From NCBI GenBank assembly GCA_035550975.1, contig DASZOC010000076.1, forward strand, positions 48,383-112,382: a DNA stretch of 64,000 nt. The letters run 5' to 3'. Shown one piece after another: positions 43,624-52,078 of the stretch. This DNA is from DASZOC01 sp035550975. GTDB lineage: Bacteria > Actinomycetota > CADDZG01 > WHSQ01. The first letter of the stretch is position 1; the number at the start of each line of letters is the position of its first letter. Both the position numbers and the translations under genes were made by a program. The notes under the pieces are model-generated. The model was not told the DNA's origin and searched no databases. It was given only the letters and a program-made list of their open reading frames with translations.

Positions 43624-46158
43624 TCAGGCTCTGATCTCCGTCGCGCCCAGCTCCACGTACGCCTCGGGTTCCTCGGCCGCGTCGTCGGCGACGACCTCGT
43701 GTTCGACGACGTTCGCCGTCGCCAAGAGATCGTCGATCGCGCGGTCCAACAAAGTGAGGTCCCGGGGACTTCCCTTGACGATCAGGCGGTCGACCGGCGT
43801 CTTGATCGAAACCTTTGCCTCGGACTTCGACTTGCGTATCTGTGACAGGAGCGCGATCACGACGTCGAACACGCCCGAATCGGTGGTCTCCGGAAGCTCG
43901 TCGGGCCGCGGCCAGGGCGCAACATGGATCGAGATGTCTTTGCCCATCGTCGACCACACCTCTTCAGCCGCGAACGGGACGAACGGAGCGAACAGGCGCA
44001 AGACGACGTCGAGCGAGCTCCGCAACGTGCCGAGGGCCGAAGGGTCTCCGTCGTAGGCGCGCGTCTTGATGAGCTCGAGGTAGTTGTCACAGAAGTCCTG
44101 CCAGAACCACGTCTCCGTAGTAGCAAGCGCCCCCGCGTGGTCCCACGCTTCCCACCGATCGGTCACCTCTTGGACGAGGCGTCGCAACCGCGCGTTCAGG
44201 TCCTGATCCAGGGGATGGGTTGGGTCCCCGGAAGGGCCTTCGAAGCCCATAACCAGGCGCGCGGCGTTGCGAATCTTCGTTACCAGTCGCTTCCCCTCAC
44301 GGATCACGTTCCAGTCGGTCGCGGGATCCAAGCCGAGCCGGATGGAGCCCGCCCAATAGCGAACGGCATCGGAACCGAACTCGTCGAGCAAGTCGGTCGG
44401 GAGGATCACGTTCCCCTTCGACTTCGACATCTTCTTGCGGTCCGGATCGAGCACCCAGCCCGACAGCGCTATGTGCCACCAAGGGACGGAGCCGTCCTCT
44501 AGGTACGAGCGGGTGATCGTGGTGAACGCCCACGTCCGGATGATGTCGTGACCCTGCGGACGAAGATCGGTCGGGTACAAGGACTTGAACTTCTCGATGT
44601 CGTCGGGCCACCCCGTCGGGATCAGCGGCGTCAACGACGACGTCGCCCACGTATCGAAGATGTCGGGATCACCCACGAATCCCCCCGCCCTTCCCCGTTG
44701 ATCCTCGGTATATCGGGGCGGAACCTCGGCAGACGGGTCGACGGGGAGGTCCTCCGGCGCGGGAAGGATCAACGCGTCGTAGTCGACGGTCCCGTCTTCC
44801 GAGATGCGGTACCAGACCGGGATCGGGACGCCGAAGTAACGCTGTCGCGATACGCACCAGTCCTGATTGAGACCTTCGACCCAGTTCTCGTAGCGCGCGC
44901 GGAACATGTCCGGGTGCCATTCGATCTTGCGCCCCTGTTCGATCAGCTCCTGCTTCTTGTCGAGGACCTTGATGAACCACTGCCGCGACACGACGAACTC
45001 GAGAGGTCGTTCACCCTTCTCGAAGAACTTGACCGGTCGACGGACGCTTTCGGGCTCGCCCTCGAGGGCACCGGCATCACCTAGGAGTGCCACGATCTCC
45101 TTGCGGGCCTGGTTGATGCTGAGCCCGGCGAGCTTGTCGTGATAGCTCCTGGCCTGCTCGGGGTCGATGCTCGACCACTGCCCGTCCCCCCACGGAGCCG
45201 GCACGATGCGGCCGGCCCTGTCGATGACCTCGCGCGCAGGCACCCCTAACCGCCGCCACCAGTCGACGTCGGCCGCATCGCCGAATGTGCACACCATCAG
45301 GATGCCCGTCCCCTTCTCCGGGTCGGCCGCGTCGTCGGCGATGATCGGAACCGGGGCGCGGAACAGTGGGGTGACCGCCGTACCGCCGATCAAAGAGCTG
45401 TAGCGCGTGTCCTTCGGATGGGTGACCACGGCTATGCACGCCGGCAGCAACTCCGGCCGCGTCGTCGCGATCAGCACGTGATCGCCCCCCTGGACGTCGA
45501 AGCGCAGCTTGTAGAAGGCTCCCTCTCGCTCGCGATCTTCGACTTCCGCCTGTGCGACCGCCGATTGGAAGTCGACGTCCCACATCGTCGGTGCCTCGCG
45601 GAGCTCGGCCTCGCCCTTCTCGATCAGCCGAAGGAACGAGAGCTGACTCACGCGCCGCGAACGTTCGTCGATCGTCGCGTAGGTCTGGCGCCAGTCGATC
45701 GACAACCCGAGGCGCTGCCACAGGTCCATGAACGACTTCTCGTCCTCGACGACCACCCGGTCGCAGAGTTCGATGAAGTTGCGCCGCGATACCGCGACCG
45801 TCTCTCCCTCGCGCCCGAACTCCGGGTTCAGCGTGGGGTCATAGGGCAAGGACGGGTCGCAGCGCACGTTGAAGACGTTCTGCACCCTGCGTTCCGTGGG
45901 GAGCCCGTTGTCGTCCCATCCCATGGGATAGAAGATGTTGTCGCCCCGCATCCTTCGGTACCGAACCATCAGGTCGGTGTGCGTGAACGAGAAGACGTGC
46001 CCGATGTGCAGCGAGCCGCTGACGGTCGGCGGTGGCGTATCGACGACGAACGTCTCTTGCCGAGGCCGGGCCGGGTCGTAGTCATAGACGCCGGAGCGTT
46101 CCCACTCGGCGCGCCACTTCGCCTCTATCTCGGGAAGATCCGACGGTTTCTTGGTCAT
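43624..46158 (-). CDS. valS: Valine--tRNA ligase
   Basis: 844 residues. Class I motifs: HIGH in TVSGSLHIGHVFSFTHTD (about 47-64), editing domain start TTRPELLPACIAV, and KMSKS in DPDRKKMSKSKGNV. The N-terminal WRAEWERSGVYDYDP and the specificity block NGLPTERRVQNVFNVRCDP match the type of ValRS found in many actinobacteria, shorter than the roughly 880-950 residue proteins of proteobacteria and apparently without a long C-terminal coiled coil. It is followed by folC after 2 bases. Confidence 0.97.
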   Translation of the reverse strand: MTKKPSDLPEIEAKWRAEWERSGVYDYDPARPRQETFVVDTPPPTVSGSLHIGHVFSFTHTDLMVRYRRMRGDNIFYPMGWDDNGLPTERRVQNVFNVRCDPSLPYDPTLNPEFGREGETVAVSRRNFIELCDRVVVEDEKSFMDLWQRLGLSIDWRQTYATIDERSRRVSQLSFLRLIEKGEAELREAPTMWDVDFQSAVAQAEVEDREREGAFYKLRFDVQGGDHVLIATTRPELLPACIAVVTHPKDTRYSSLIGGTAVTPLFRAPVPIIADDAADPEKGTGILMVCTFGDAADVDWWRRLGVPAREVIDRAGRIVPAPWGDGQWSSIDPEQARSYHDKLAGLSINQARKEIVALLGDAGALEGEPESVRRPVKFFEKGERPLEFVVSRQWFIKVLDKKQELIEQGRKIEWHPDMFRARYENWVEGLNQDWCVSRQRYFGVPIPVWYRISEDGTVDYDALILPAPEDLPVDPSAEVPPRYTEDQRGRAGGFVGDPDIFDTWATSSLTPLIPTGWPDDIEKFKSLYPTDLRPQGHDIIRTWAFTTITRSYLEDGSVPWWHIALSGWVLDPDRKKMSKSKGNVILPTDLLDEFGSDAVRYWAGSIRLGLDPATDWNVIREGKRLVTKIRNAARLVMGFEGPSGDPTHPLDQDLNARLRRLVQEVTDRWEAWDHAGALATTETWFWQDFCDNYLELIKTRAYDGDPSALGTLRSSLDVVLRLFAPFVPFAAEEVWSTMGKDISIHVAPWPRPDELPETTDSGVFDVVIALLSQIRKSKSEAKVSIKTPVDRLIVKGSPRDLTLLDRAIDDLLATANVVEHEVVADDAAEEPEAYVELGATEIRA

Positions 46159-46207
46159 GGGTGAACAAGCATCCTAGGAGTCGGGGGTGAGGTGGTCCGA
46201 GAAGTAG

Positions 46208-47503
46208 CTAGGCGGAACGTTCGCCCCGGGCGGGGCGTTCTACTCGTTCGGCGCGCTCGGCGCGGTCCTTGCTGCGAGGTACGAGGGTCGGGTTGACCTT
46301 CTCGAGCACGACTTCGCGGGTGATGACGCACTTGCCGACGTCCTCGCGGCTGGGCAGGTCATACATGACGTTCAACAGGACCTCTTCGAGGATCGCACGC
46401 AGCCCGCGGGCCCCGGTGCCACGCAGCATCGACTGCTCGGCCACCGCTTCGAGCGCGTCGTCGGTGAAGTCGAGCTCGACACCGTCGAAGTCGAAGAACT
46501 TCTTGTACTGGCGGATGAGCGCGTTCTTCGGCTCGGTCAGGATCTTCACGAGCGCGTCGGTGTCGAGGTTGTGCACGTGCGTGATAACGGGCAGGCGGCC
46601 GATGAACTCGGGGATCAGGCCGTAGCGCAGCAGGTCCTCGGGCAGGACGTGCTCGAGGATGCCGCCGACGTCTTTCTCTTCCATCTTCCGGACATCGGCT
46701 CCGAAGCCGATCCCCTTCCGACCGATGCGGTTCTCGATCAGCTTCTCGAGACCGGCGAAGGCACCGCCGCAGATGAACAGCACGTTCGTGGTGTCGATCT
46801 GGATGAACTCCTGGTGCGGGTGCTTGCGGCCGCCCTGCGGAGGAACGCTCGCGGTGGTGCCTTCCAGGATCTTCAGCAGTGCCTGCTGGACACCCTCGCC
46901 CGAGACGTCGCGGGTGATCGACGGGTTCTCGGACTTGCGCGCGATCTTGTCGACCTCGTCGATGTAGATGATGCCGGTCTCGGCGCGCTTGACGTCGTAG
47001 TCCGCGGCTTGGATCAGCTTCAGCAGGATGTTCTCGACGTCCTCGCCGACGTATCCCGCCTCCGTGAGTGCAGTCGCGTCCGCGATCGCGAACGGAACGT
47101 TGAGCATGCGGGCCAGCGTCTGCGCCAGCAGCGTCTTGCCGCACCCGGTCGGGCCGAGGAGAACGATGTTCGACTTCGCGAGCTCGACCTCGCCGTCGAC
47201 GTGACTACCGACCTGGATCCGCTTGTAGTGGTTGTAGACCGCGACGGAAAGGACCTTCTTGGCTTGCTCCTGGCCGACGATGTAGTCGTTCAGGAACTCG
47301 TAGATCTCTTTGGGTTTGGGGAGCTCTTCGAGCTTGAGCTCGGGTGTCTCCGCGAGCTCTTCTTCGATGATCTCGTTACAGAGATCGATGCACTCGTCGC
47401 AGATGTACACACCGGGGCCGGCGATCAGCTTCTTGACCTGCTTCTGCGATTTTCCGCAGAACGAACACTTCAACAGGTCGCCGCCGTCACCGAACTTGGG
47501 CAC
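46208..47503 (-). CDS. clpX: ATP-dependent Clp protease ATP-binding subunit ClpX
   Basis: 431 residues. The N-terminal C4 zinc domain (CSFCGKSQKQVKKLIAGPGV with YICDECIDLC, about 14-42) recruits adaptors. The AAA+ module shows Walker A GPTGCGKTLLAQT, Walker B GIIYIDEVDKIAR and the ClpP-binding loop IGF region in RKGIGFGADVR. A short Arg/Glu-rich tail ends the protein. ClpX unfolds substrates into ClpP, encoded 12 bases upstream. Confidence 0.98.
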   Translation of the reverse strand: MPKFGDGGDLLKCSFCGKSQKQVKKLIAGPGVYICDECIDLCNEIIEEELAETPELKLEELPKPKEIYEFLNDYIVGQEQAKKVLSVAVYNHYKRIQVGSHVDGEVELAKSNIVLLGPTGCGKTLLAQTLARMLNVPFAIADATALTEAGYVGEDVENILLKLIQAADYDVKRAETGIIYIDEVDKIARKSENPSITRDVSGEGVQQALLKILEGTTASVPPQGGRKHPHQEFIQIDTTNVLFICGGAFAGLEKLIENRIGRKGIGFGADVRKMEEKDVGGILEHVLPEDLLRYGLIPEFIGRLPVITHVHNLDTDALVKILTEPKNALIRQYKKFFDFDGVELDFTDDALEAVAEQSMLRGTGARGLRAILEEVLLNVMYDLPSREDVGKCVITREVVLEKVNPTLVPRSKDRAERAERVERPARGERSA

Positions 47504-47515
47504 CCCTACTCCCCC

Positions 47516-48220
47516 CTAGGCTTCCGGCTTCTCGGCTGGAGAAGCTTCAGCCTCTTCTCTGGCGATGCGACCCGGCTCCCCCGCCAGCAATGTGCCGCCG
47601 TCTTTCTCTGCGATCTCGCGGCTCGAGATGACCTCGTCGATAATACCGTAGGCCTTACCGTCCTCGGCGGTCATGAAGCGGTCTCTGTCGATGTCTTGCA
47701 TGACCTGATCCTTGGGTTTGCCGGTGTGGTGCGAGAGGATCTCCGCCATCCGCTCGCGCAGAGCAAGCACCTCGCGTGCCTGGATGTCGATGTCTGCGGG
47801 CGTCCCAGAGAATCCGGCGGAACCCTGGTGGATCATGATCTTCGCGTTCGGCAGCGCGTAACGCTTGTTCGCGGCACCTCCCGCGAGGAGGATCGCACCC
47901 ATCGACATCGCCATGCCGACGCAGATCGTCGAGACATCCGGCTTGATGTACTGCATCGTGTCGTAGATGGCCATACCGGCATAAACCATTCCACCGGGCG
48001 AGTTGATGTAGAGGCTGATGTCTTTGTCGGGGTCTTCGGATTCCAGATGGAGCAGCTGCGCGACGATCAGGTTCGCGATCTGATCGTCGACGGGTGTCCC
48101 CAGCATGACGATGCGCTCCTTGAGGAGGCGCGAATAGATGTCGAACGCGCGCTCGCCGCGGCTCGTCTGCTCGACGACCATGGGGACGAGGTAGTTCTGA
48201 TAGTTGGCCGCTGGGTTCAT
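47516..48220 (-). CDS. clpP: ATP-dependent Clp protease proteolytic subunit ClpP
   Basis: 234 residues. Catalytic Ser in CVGMAMSMGAILLAGG, His in KIMIHQGSAGFSG, Asp in the GIIDEVISSRE region (following DRDRFMTAEDGKAYG). It forms the tetradecameric peptidase chamber for ClpX and ClpC. Most actinobacteria place two clpP genes in tandem between tig and clpX; here only one is present. The C-terminal tail of about 25 residues is Ala/Glu-rich. The start overlaps tig by 4 bases. Confidence 0.97.
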   Translation of the reverse strand: MNPAANYQNYLVPMVVEQTSRGERAFDIYSRLLKERIVMLGTPVDDQIANLIVAQLLHLESEDPDKDISLYINSPGGMVYAGMAIYDTMQYIKPDVSTICVGMAMSMGAILLAGGAANKRYALPNAKIMIHQGSAGFSGTPADIDIQAREVLALRERMAEILSHHTGKPKDQVMQDIDRDRFMTAEDGKAYGIIDEVISSREIAEKDGGTLLAGEPGRIAREEAEASPAEKPEA

Positions 48221-49551
48221 GAGACGGTCCCTTCGTTGGGCTTCACGGTGACGTTTTCAACCAGATAGTCAAGGGCTTTGCGACGCATGATATCGGCGGC
48301 CAATGCTCGGATCCGACCCGAATCGGCCAGCTCCTGAGCGATCTCCTGAGGCTTCCGTTGCGTCCGCGCAGCAAGAATCGCTATCTCTCTTCCGAAGTCC
48401 TCGTCGGTGACTTCTACGTCCTGCCGGCGAGCGATCTCTTCCAGCAACAACTCGGCCTTGACCGACCTTCCCGCCTGCGCTCGAAGGTCCTTTCGGATCT
48501 CTAGGTCGGTGAGCTCCACACGCTTGCCGTATTCGTCCATCGACAGCCCCGCCTGCGCCAGCTCCTGCTCGAAGTGCTCGAGGCGGTGCTCGAACTCGCC
48601 TTCGACCAGCTTCGGGGGTGGCTCGAGATCGGAAGCCTCCACGAATGCCGTCAGAGCGCTGACGCGAAGCTCTTCCTCGACGAGGTTCTTCTTGACCTCG
48701 GCGAGACGGCCGCGGAGATCTTCACGCAGATCCTCGATCGTCTCGAACTCGCCGACGGTCTTGGCGAAGTCGTCGTCGAGGGCCGGGAGCTTCTTGACCT
48801 TGACCTCTTTCAGGAGGACCGTGAAGGAGATCTCCTCCATGCGTGAATGGTCGTCGTCCGGCTCGTCGTCGCTGTGGATGTGGACGGAGTCGGTGAACTT
48901 GAGGATGGCGCCGGGCCGGTTGCCTTGCAGCTCCTCGTCCAGCTTCGGAGGGCCGGTGCCGGATCCGACCTCGTAGAGGAAGTCCGGAGCGCTGGCGCCC
49001 TCGACCAACTCGTCGTGCCGGTAACCCTTGATGTCGATCAACGCAAAGTCGCCGCGACGTACCTCGCGCCCGATCGTCTCGAGCGCGGCGAAGCGGTCGC
49101 GCAGGCGCTCCATCTGCTCGTCGATGTCCTGGTCCGTCACCTCGGCAGGCGGGGCGGTTATCTCCAGCGTCGTCGGGTCGGGAAGCGTGATCTCGGGCCG
49201 GACGTCGACCGTCGCCTCGAACACGATCGGCGTGTCCGGCTCGAACTCCACGACCTGGATCTCGGGCGGAGCGATCGCCTCGAGATCTTCGGCCCGCAAT
49301 GCCTCTATATAGAAGTCCGGCAGCGCGTCGCGCAGGGCCTCTTCCCGGATCACCTCGGGTCCGACGCGCTGGTCGATCAGCTGACGCGGGACCTTGCCCT
49401 TTCGGAACCCAGGGATCTTGATGTCGTTCGCCCACCGCTTGTACGCGGCCGACAGCGCGCCGTCGAGGGCATCCGGGGGCAGCTCGACGCGCAGCTTGAC
49501 GCGGTCTTTGTCGAGCCGCTCGGTCGTCGTCTGGAGGGTCGCTTCGGGCAT
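48217..49551 (-). CDS. tig: Trigger factor (ribosome-associated chaperone and prolyl isomerase)
   Basis: 444 residues: N-terminal ribosome-binding domain with the signature KIPGFRKGKVPRQLIDQRVG (about 44-63), FKBP-like PPIase domain (about 150-245) and the C-terminal helical arms. It meets nascent chains at the exit tunnel. It is the first gene of a tig-clpP-clpX unit; a TAGGAT box about 12 bases before its ATG could be a -10 element giving a very short leader, but this is weak. Confidence 0.96.
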   Translation of the reverse strand: MPEATLQTTTERLDKDRVKLRVELPPDALDGALSAAYKRWANDIKIPGFRKGKVPRQLIDQRVGPEVIREEALRDALPDFYIEALRAEDLEAIAPPEIQVVEFEPDTPIVFEATVDVRPEITLPDPTTLEITAPPAEVTDQDIDEQMERLRDRFAALETIGREVRRGDFALIDIKGYRHDELVEGASAPDFLYEVGSGTGPPKLDEELQGNRPGAILKFTDSVHIHSDDEPDDDHSRMEEISFTVLLKEVKVKKLPALDDDFAKTVGEFETIEDLREDLRGRLAEVKKNLVEEELRVSALTAFVEASDLEPPPKLVEGEFEHRLEHFEQELAQAGLSMDEYGKRVELTDLEIRKDLRAQAGRSVKAELLLEEIARRQDVEVTDEDFGREIAILAARTQRKPQEIAQELADSGRIRALAADIMRRKALDYLVENVTVKPNEGTVS

Positions 49552-49901
49552 GTCGGATCATCCTAGGGGCCGAGTGGGACGCTTTCGTCGCCTGTCGACG
49601 CGTCGTCGGCGAAGGATTTCGGGGCGGGTGCGACGAAACGAAGGGGGCCCGGCTCTACGTCTTGCGCGATTCTCCACACGTGGGCGGCACCGAGAGCCTG
49701 GTTGGGAGCCAGGGACCGCGCTAGGCGGACGAAAGTGGGGATGGCGGCCCCTGACTCCCAACCCGGTTCTCGAGTACTTGCTTCGCTTGCAGCTTAGCCC
49801 TGATCGCTGCGCGTTCACACAACTACGCATTCTGACCGCTTCCGGACCATAGTAGGACAGCACGTGTGACGCTCCACATGGTCACGATCGGGTAACGCCA
49901 A
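49552..49901. other. Intergenic region upstream of tig without a convincing gene
   Basis: About 350 bases between tig and the terminator of the copper cluster. Translations in all frames here are Arg/Pro-rich or broken and resemble no protein. I see no tRNA or known ncRNA fold. It contains one strong palindrome (listed separately). It must hold the promoter of tig-clpP-clpX. Confidence 0.6.
49691..49772. repeat. Long imperfect inverted repeat (cruciform-like)
   Basis: Left arm 49691-49714 and right arm 49749-49772 are complementary over 24 positions with two mismatches and one G-T wobble; the best part is GGTTGGGAG against CTCCCAACC. The 34-base loop contains a smaller hairpin (CCGC 49716-49719 with GCGG 49724-49728). 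It stands alone, not directly after either neighbouring gene, so it may be a structured RNA, a protein-binding palindrome or a small repeat-derived element. Confidence 0.7.
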
Positions 49902-49937
49902 CCGGGCAGCGACGGAGACTTCGCCGTCGCTGCCCGG
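49902..49937 (-). terminator. Hairpin terminator after the copper cluster
   Basis: A perfect 14-base stem, CCGGGCAGCGACGG paired with CCGTCGCTGCCCGG, with an 8-base loop, lies 10 bases after the stop of the YcnI-like gene. There is no clear T-run on the minus-strand side, which is common for GC-rich actinobacterial terminators. Confidence 0.7.
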
Positions 49938-49947
49938 CGCCGGCGCG

Positions 49948-50643
49948 TCAGGCTTTGCGCGGCCGCAGCAGCGCGACCAGCAGGGCGATCGCTCCGAGCG
50001 CGGTCCCCACACCCCCCAGGAGGAGCGCGGTGCCGGCGTCGTCGGAAACCTCGGGCGCCTCGCGACTCATCGACTCGAGCTGCTGCTTGACGTCGGCCAG
50101 GACGGACAACTGACCCTGACCCTCCTCGGCTGGCAACGCGACGACATCGACGTGCGCGGCGGGGTTGTCGGCGTCGGCGGCTTTGGTCCATTCCACGACC
50201 TCGCCGTCGGAGTACGTCTGGTACGCCTTGAACTCGAGCGTCCCGGGCTCTTCCGGAACGCGCACAGAGAAGCCGAATTCTTCGAACTCGTGCGGCTTTA
50301 TCGTGCCGCCCGACCACGTCACGGAACCGACGACCTCGTCGATCTGTGCGCCGAACGCCTCGATCGGCTCGTCCAGCGTCTTCATCTCGACCTCGCGCTG
50401 CCAACCCGGCTTCGGCTGGAAGCTGGTGAAGATGAGGTTCTCGGGGAACTCGACCCCGACCTTCGTCGTGCTCGCGTTGTCTTTCTCGTTCGGTACGCGC
50501 ACGACGAAGCGGAAGAACGCGCCCGCTGGTGCTTCCTCCGGCTGAACCGTGACGTGCGCGTGGGCGGTGCCGGTCAGCAGCGCCGTGAGCATCACTGCTC
50601 CGGCAAGGATCTTTTTAGATGTCATGGGTTTCCTCTCATTCAT
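49948..50643 (-). CDS. YcnI-like (DUF1775) periplasmic/extracellular copper-binding protein
   Basis: 231 residues. The signal peptide ends at AHA before HVTVQPEEAPAGAFFRF, so the mature N-terminus would be His, the residue that binds Cu(II) in a monohistidine brace in YcnI. A beta-sandwich domain (about 30-170; VRVPNEKDNASTTKVGVEFP, FSVRVPEEPGTLEFKAYQTYSDGEVVEW) follows, then a linker and a C-terminal membrane anchor (about 206-227) ending RPRKA. It overlaps the CopC-like gene by 8 bases. Together they probably handle exported copper. Confidence 0.92.
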   Translation of the reverse strand: MNERKPMTSKKILAGAVMLTALLTGTAHAHVTVQPEEAPAGAFFRFVVRVPNEKDNASTTKVGVEFPENLIFTSFQPKPGWQREVEMKTLDEPIEAFGAQIDEVVGSVTWSGGTIKPHEFEEFGFSVRVPEEPGTLEFKAYQTYSDGEVVEWTKAADADNPAAHVDVVALPAEEGQGQLSVLADVKQQLESMSREAPEVSDDAGTALLLGGVGTALGAIALLVALLRPRKA

Positions 50644-51160
50644 CGGTGTCGCCGCGAGAGCGAACGCGGATCGCTATCGCTATCCCCACGATCACGAGCG
50701 TCGCGGCGGCTATAGGTATGAGCGGGACAGACGACGCGGTGCGATCAGCCGCTTCGTCCGTCGCAGGATCGGTTGGGGCTGCGCTGCAATCTGTCCGTCC
50801 GCGTACGCGGAAGGAGACGGCGTCGCTCGTGAGGTGCCCGTCGACCGCGGACACGACGCTCCATTCGATCGTCCAGCTGCCGGGCTCGCCGCCGTCGACG
50901 GTCGCGTCGATCGTCTGGTTCAAGATCGCGACGTCTCCGGTCACGTCGCGATCGCAGCCGTCGAGGACGGCGAAGCGCGATTCGGTCGTGGGCGGCTCCG
51001 CGTAGGAGACGGTGACCTCGGTGGGAGGTCTTCCGAGACGCGCTCCGTCCTCCGGCGTCGACCCGGTAAGCGCGGCATGCGCGAACGCAGGCGCGGCGAG
51101 CAGACCCTGCAAGGCAACGGCAATCGAGGCTGCGCCGATAGCGCAGCGGAAGAGCTGCAT
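50636..51160 (-). CDS. CopC domain copper-binding protein
   Basis: 174 residues. Signal peptide (about 1-27) ending AFA before HAALTGSTPEDGARL, giving the N-terminal His of the CopC Cu(II) site; the Asp/His pair of the same site is in SAVDGHLTSDAVSFRV. A C-terminal transmembrane helix (about 146-166) anchors it. CopC delivers copper to membrane proteins or binds it outside. A partner CopD would be expected; the membrane protein gene upstream does not show clear CopD features. Confidence 0.9.
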   Translation of the reverse strand: MQLFRCAIGAASIAVALQGLLAAPAFAHAALTGSTPEDGARLGRPPTEVTVSYAEPPTTESRFAVLDGCDRDVTGDVAILNQTIDATVDGGEPGSWTIEWSVVSAVDGHLTSDAVSFRVRGRTDCSAAPTDPATDEAADRTASSVPLIPIAAATLVIVGIAIAIRVRSRGDTDE

Positions 51161-51239
51161 AGATCTCCTTCATTTTTCGAGGTGTCCGGAGGCGCTGAGG
51201 CGCGTCCGGAGGCGCTCATGCGCCTCTGCGTTCCTGTGT

Positions 51240-51821
51240 CTAGGACAGGTTCGGCGGACCTCGAAGCGTGTGCGCACCGGTTGCGAGCAGTGGACGCGGC
51301 GCGGAAACAAGGGAGGTGAAACGCGGGACGAAGGTCGGGCGCCGCACGCGCGGGGGCCGCGCGACGAAGCGCTCGATAGCGTACGCGACGAGCCCGAGCA
51401 CGGCCGCCGCGACCACGGCTGCCACGAGCTGCACGAGAAGGCCGATCAGCATCGTGGGACCGACGAATGTCGCGGCTTCTATCGCGTGACCCGCCGCGAG
51501 TCGTTCCGTGACCTCGAGGAGAACGAAGCCGACTACCTGGAGGCCCAGCAGTTTCGGGGCCGCGCTTCTGAAGACGTCACCCCGGGTCGCAGTCGCGCCT
51601 GGGTGGAGACGCTCGGCGGCGAAGGCGGCGAGCCCGATGAAGATCGCGGCCACCGCCAGGGTCGCGGCGAGCGGCCAGTACCCGTGCCCGGTCGCGTCGA
51701 GGAGAACCGCTCGGTCGTGGGCGTCGGGGGCCGCGAGCAGATACGCGACCCAGTGGGAGCCGACCATGGCAGCTCCCGCGATGAGAGCGAGGATCCAGCG
51801 CGCGCGAACCATCCGGCGCAT
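51240..51821 (-). CDS. Integral membrane protein of the copper cluster, function unknown
   Basis: 193 residues with four predicted transmembrane helices (about 8-30, 45-66, 86-107 with LLGLQVVGFVLLEVTERL, and 118-148 with PTMLIGLLVQLVAAVVAAAVLGLVAYAI). His residues in SHWVAYLLAAPDAHDRA and ATGHGYWP could touch metal. It stands 79 bases upstream of the CopC-like gene on the same strand. Similar four-helix proteins are seen near CopC/YcnI genes, but I cannot name the family. Confidence 0.7.
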   Translation of the reverse strand: MRRMVRARWILALIAGAAMVGSHWVAYLLAAPDAHDRAVLLDATGHGYWPLAATLAVAAIFIGLAAFAAERLHPGATATRGDVFRSAAPKLLGLQVVGFVLLEVTERLAAGHAIEAATFVGPTMLIGLLVQLVAAVVAAAVLGLVAYAIERFVARPPRVRRPTFVPRFTSLVSAPRPLLATGAHTLRGPPNLS

Positions 51822-51879
51822 CCTATTCGGGGGCCGCGGCCTACCTTGCGGTGGAGCCGCGGCCCTAAACTGCGGAAAG

Positions 51880-51954
51880 CGGGGCGTAGCGCAGCTTGGT
51901 TAGCGCGCGGCGTTTGGGACGCCGAGGTCGCCGGTTCGAATCCGGCCGCCCCGA
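51880..51954 (+). tRNA. tRNA-Pro (anticodon TGG)
   Basis: Acceptor CGGGGCG pairs with CGCCCCG, anticodon arm CGGCG/CGCCG with loop TTTGGGA (anticodon TGG), T arm with GGTTCGAATCC. CCA is not encoded (CCG follows). It reads CCA and probably CCG codons. Confidence 0.95.
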
Positions 51955-52004
51955 CCGTTGCCTAGATCTCAGCAGACGAATAGCGCCGGTAACATCGGCG
52001 GCCT

Positions 52005-52078
52005 GCGGGTGTAGCTCAATGGTAGAGCTCGACCCTTCCAAGGTTGAGACAGGGGTTCGATTCCCCTCACCCGCTCCA
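52005..52078 (+). tRNA. tRNA-Gly (anticodon TCC)
   Basis: Acceptor GCGGGTG pairs with CACCCGC, anticodon arm with loop CTTCCAA (anticodon TCC), T loop TTCGATT, discriminator T and an encoded CCA at 52076-52078. The final A of CCA is also the first base of the ATG of the next gene. Confidence 0.95.

Noticed and set aside
42320..43957. Extended folC start at 43957
   Set aside because: It would overlap valS by more than 330 bases and the added part has no similarity to FolC.
46571..48268. Long open frame opposite clpX and clpP (565 residues)
   Set aside because: Antisense to two well-supported genes with intact catalytic motifs.
49838..49856. GGTCCGGAAG on the minus strand, like the core of the bacterial SRP RNA
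   Set aside because: The bases after it do not continue as the SRP core (GAAGCAGC) and no matching stem is found, so the 10-base match is taken as chance.
49558..49863. 101-residue minus-strand frame upstream of tig
   Set aside because: Arg/Pro-rich without protein-like pattern, and it runs through a strong palindrome.
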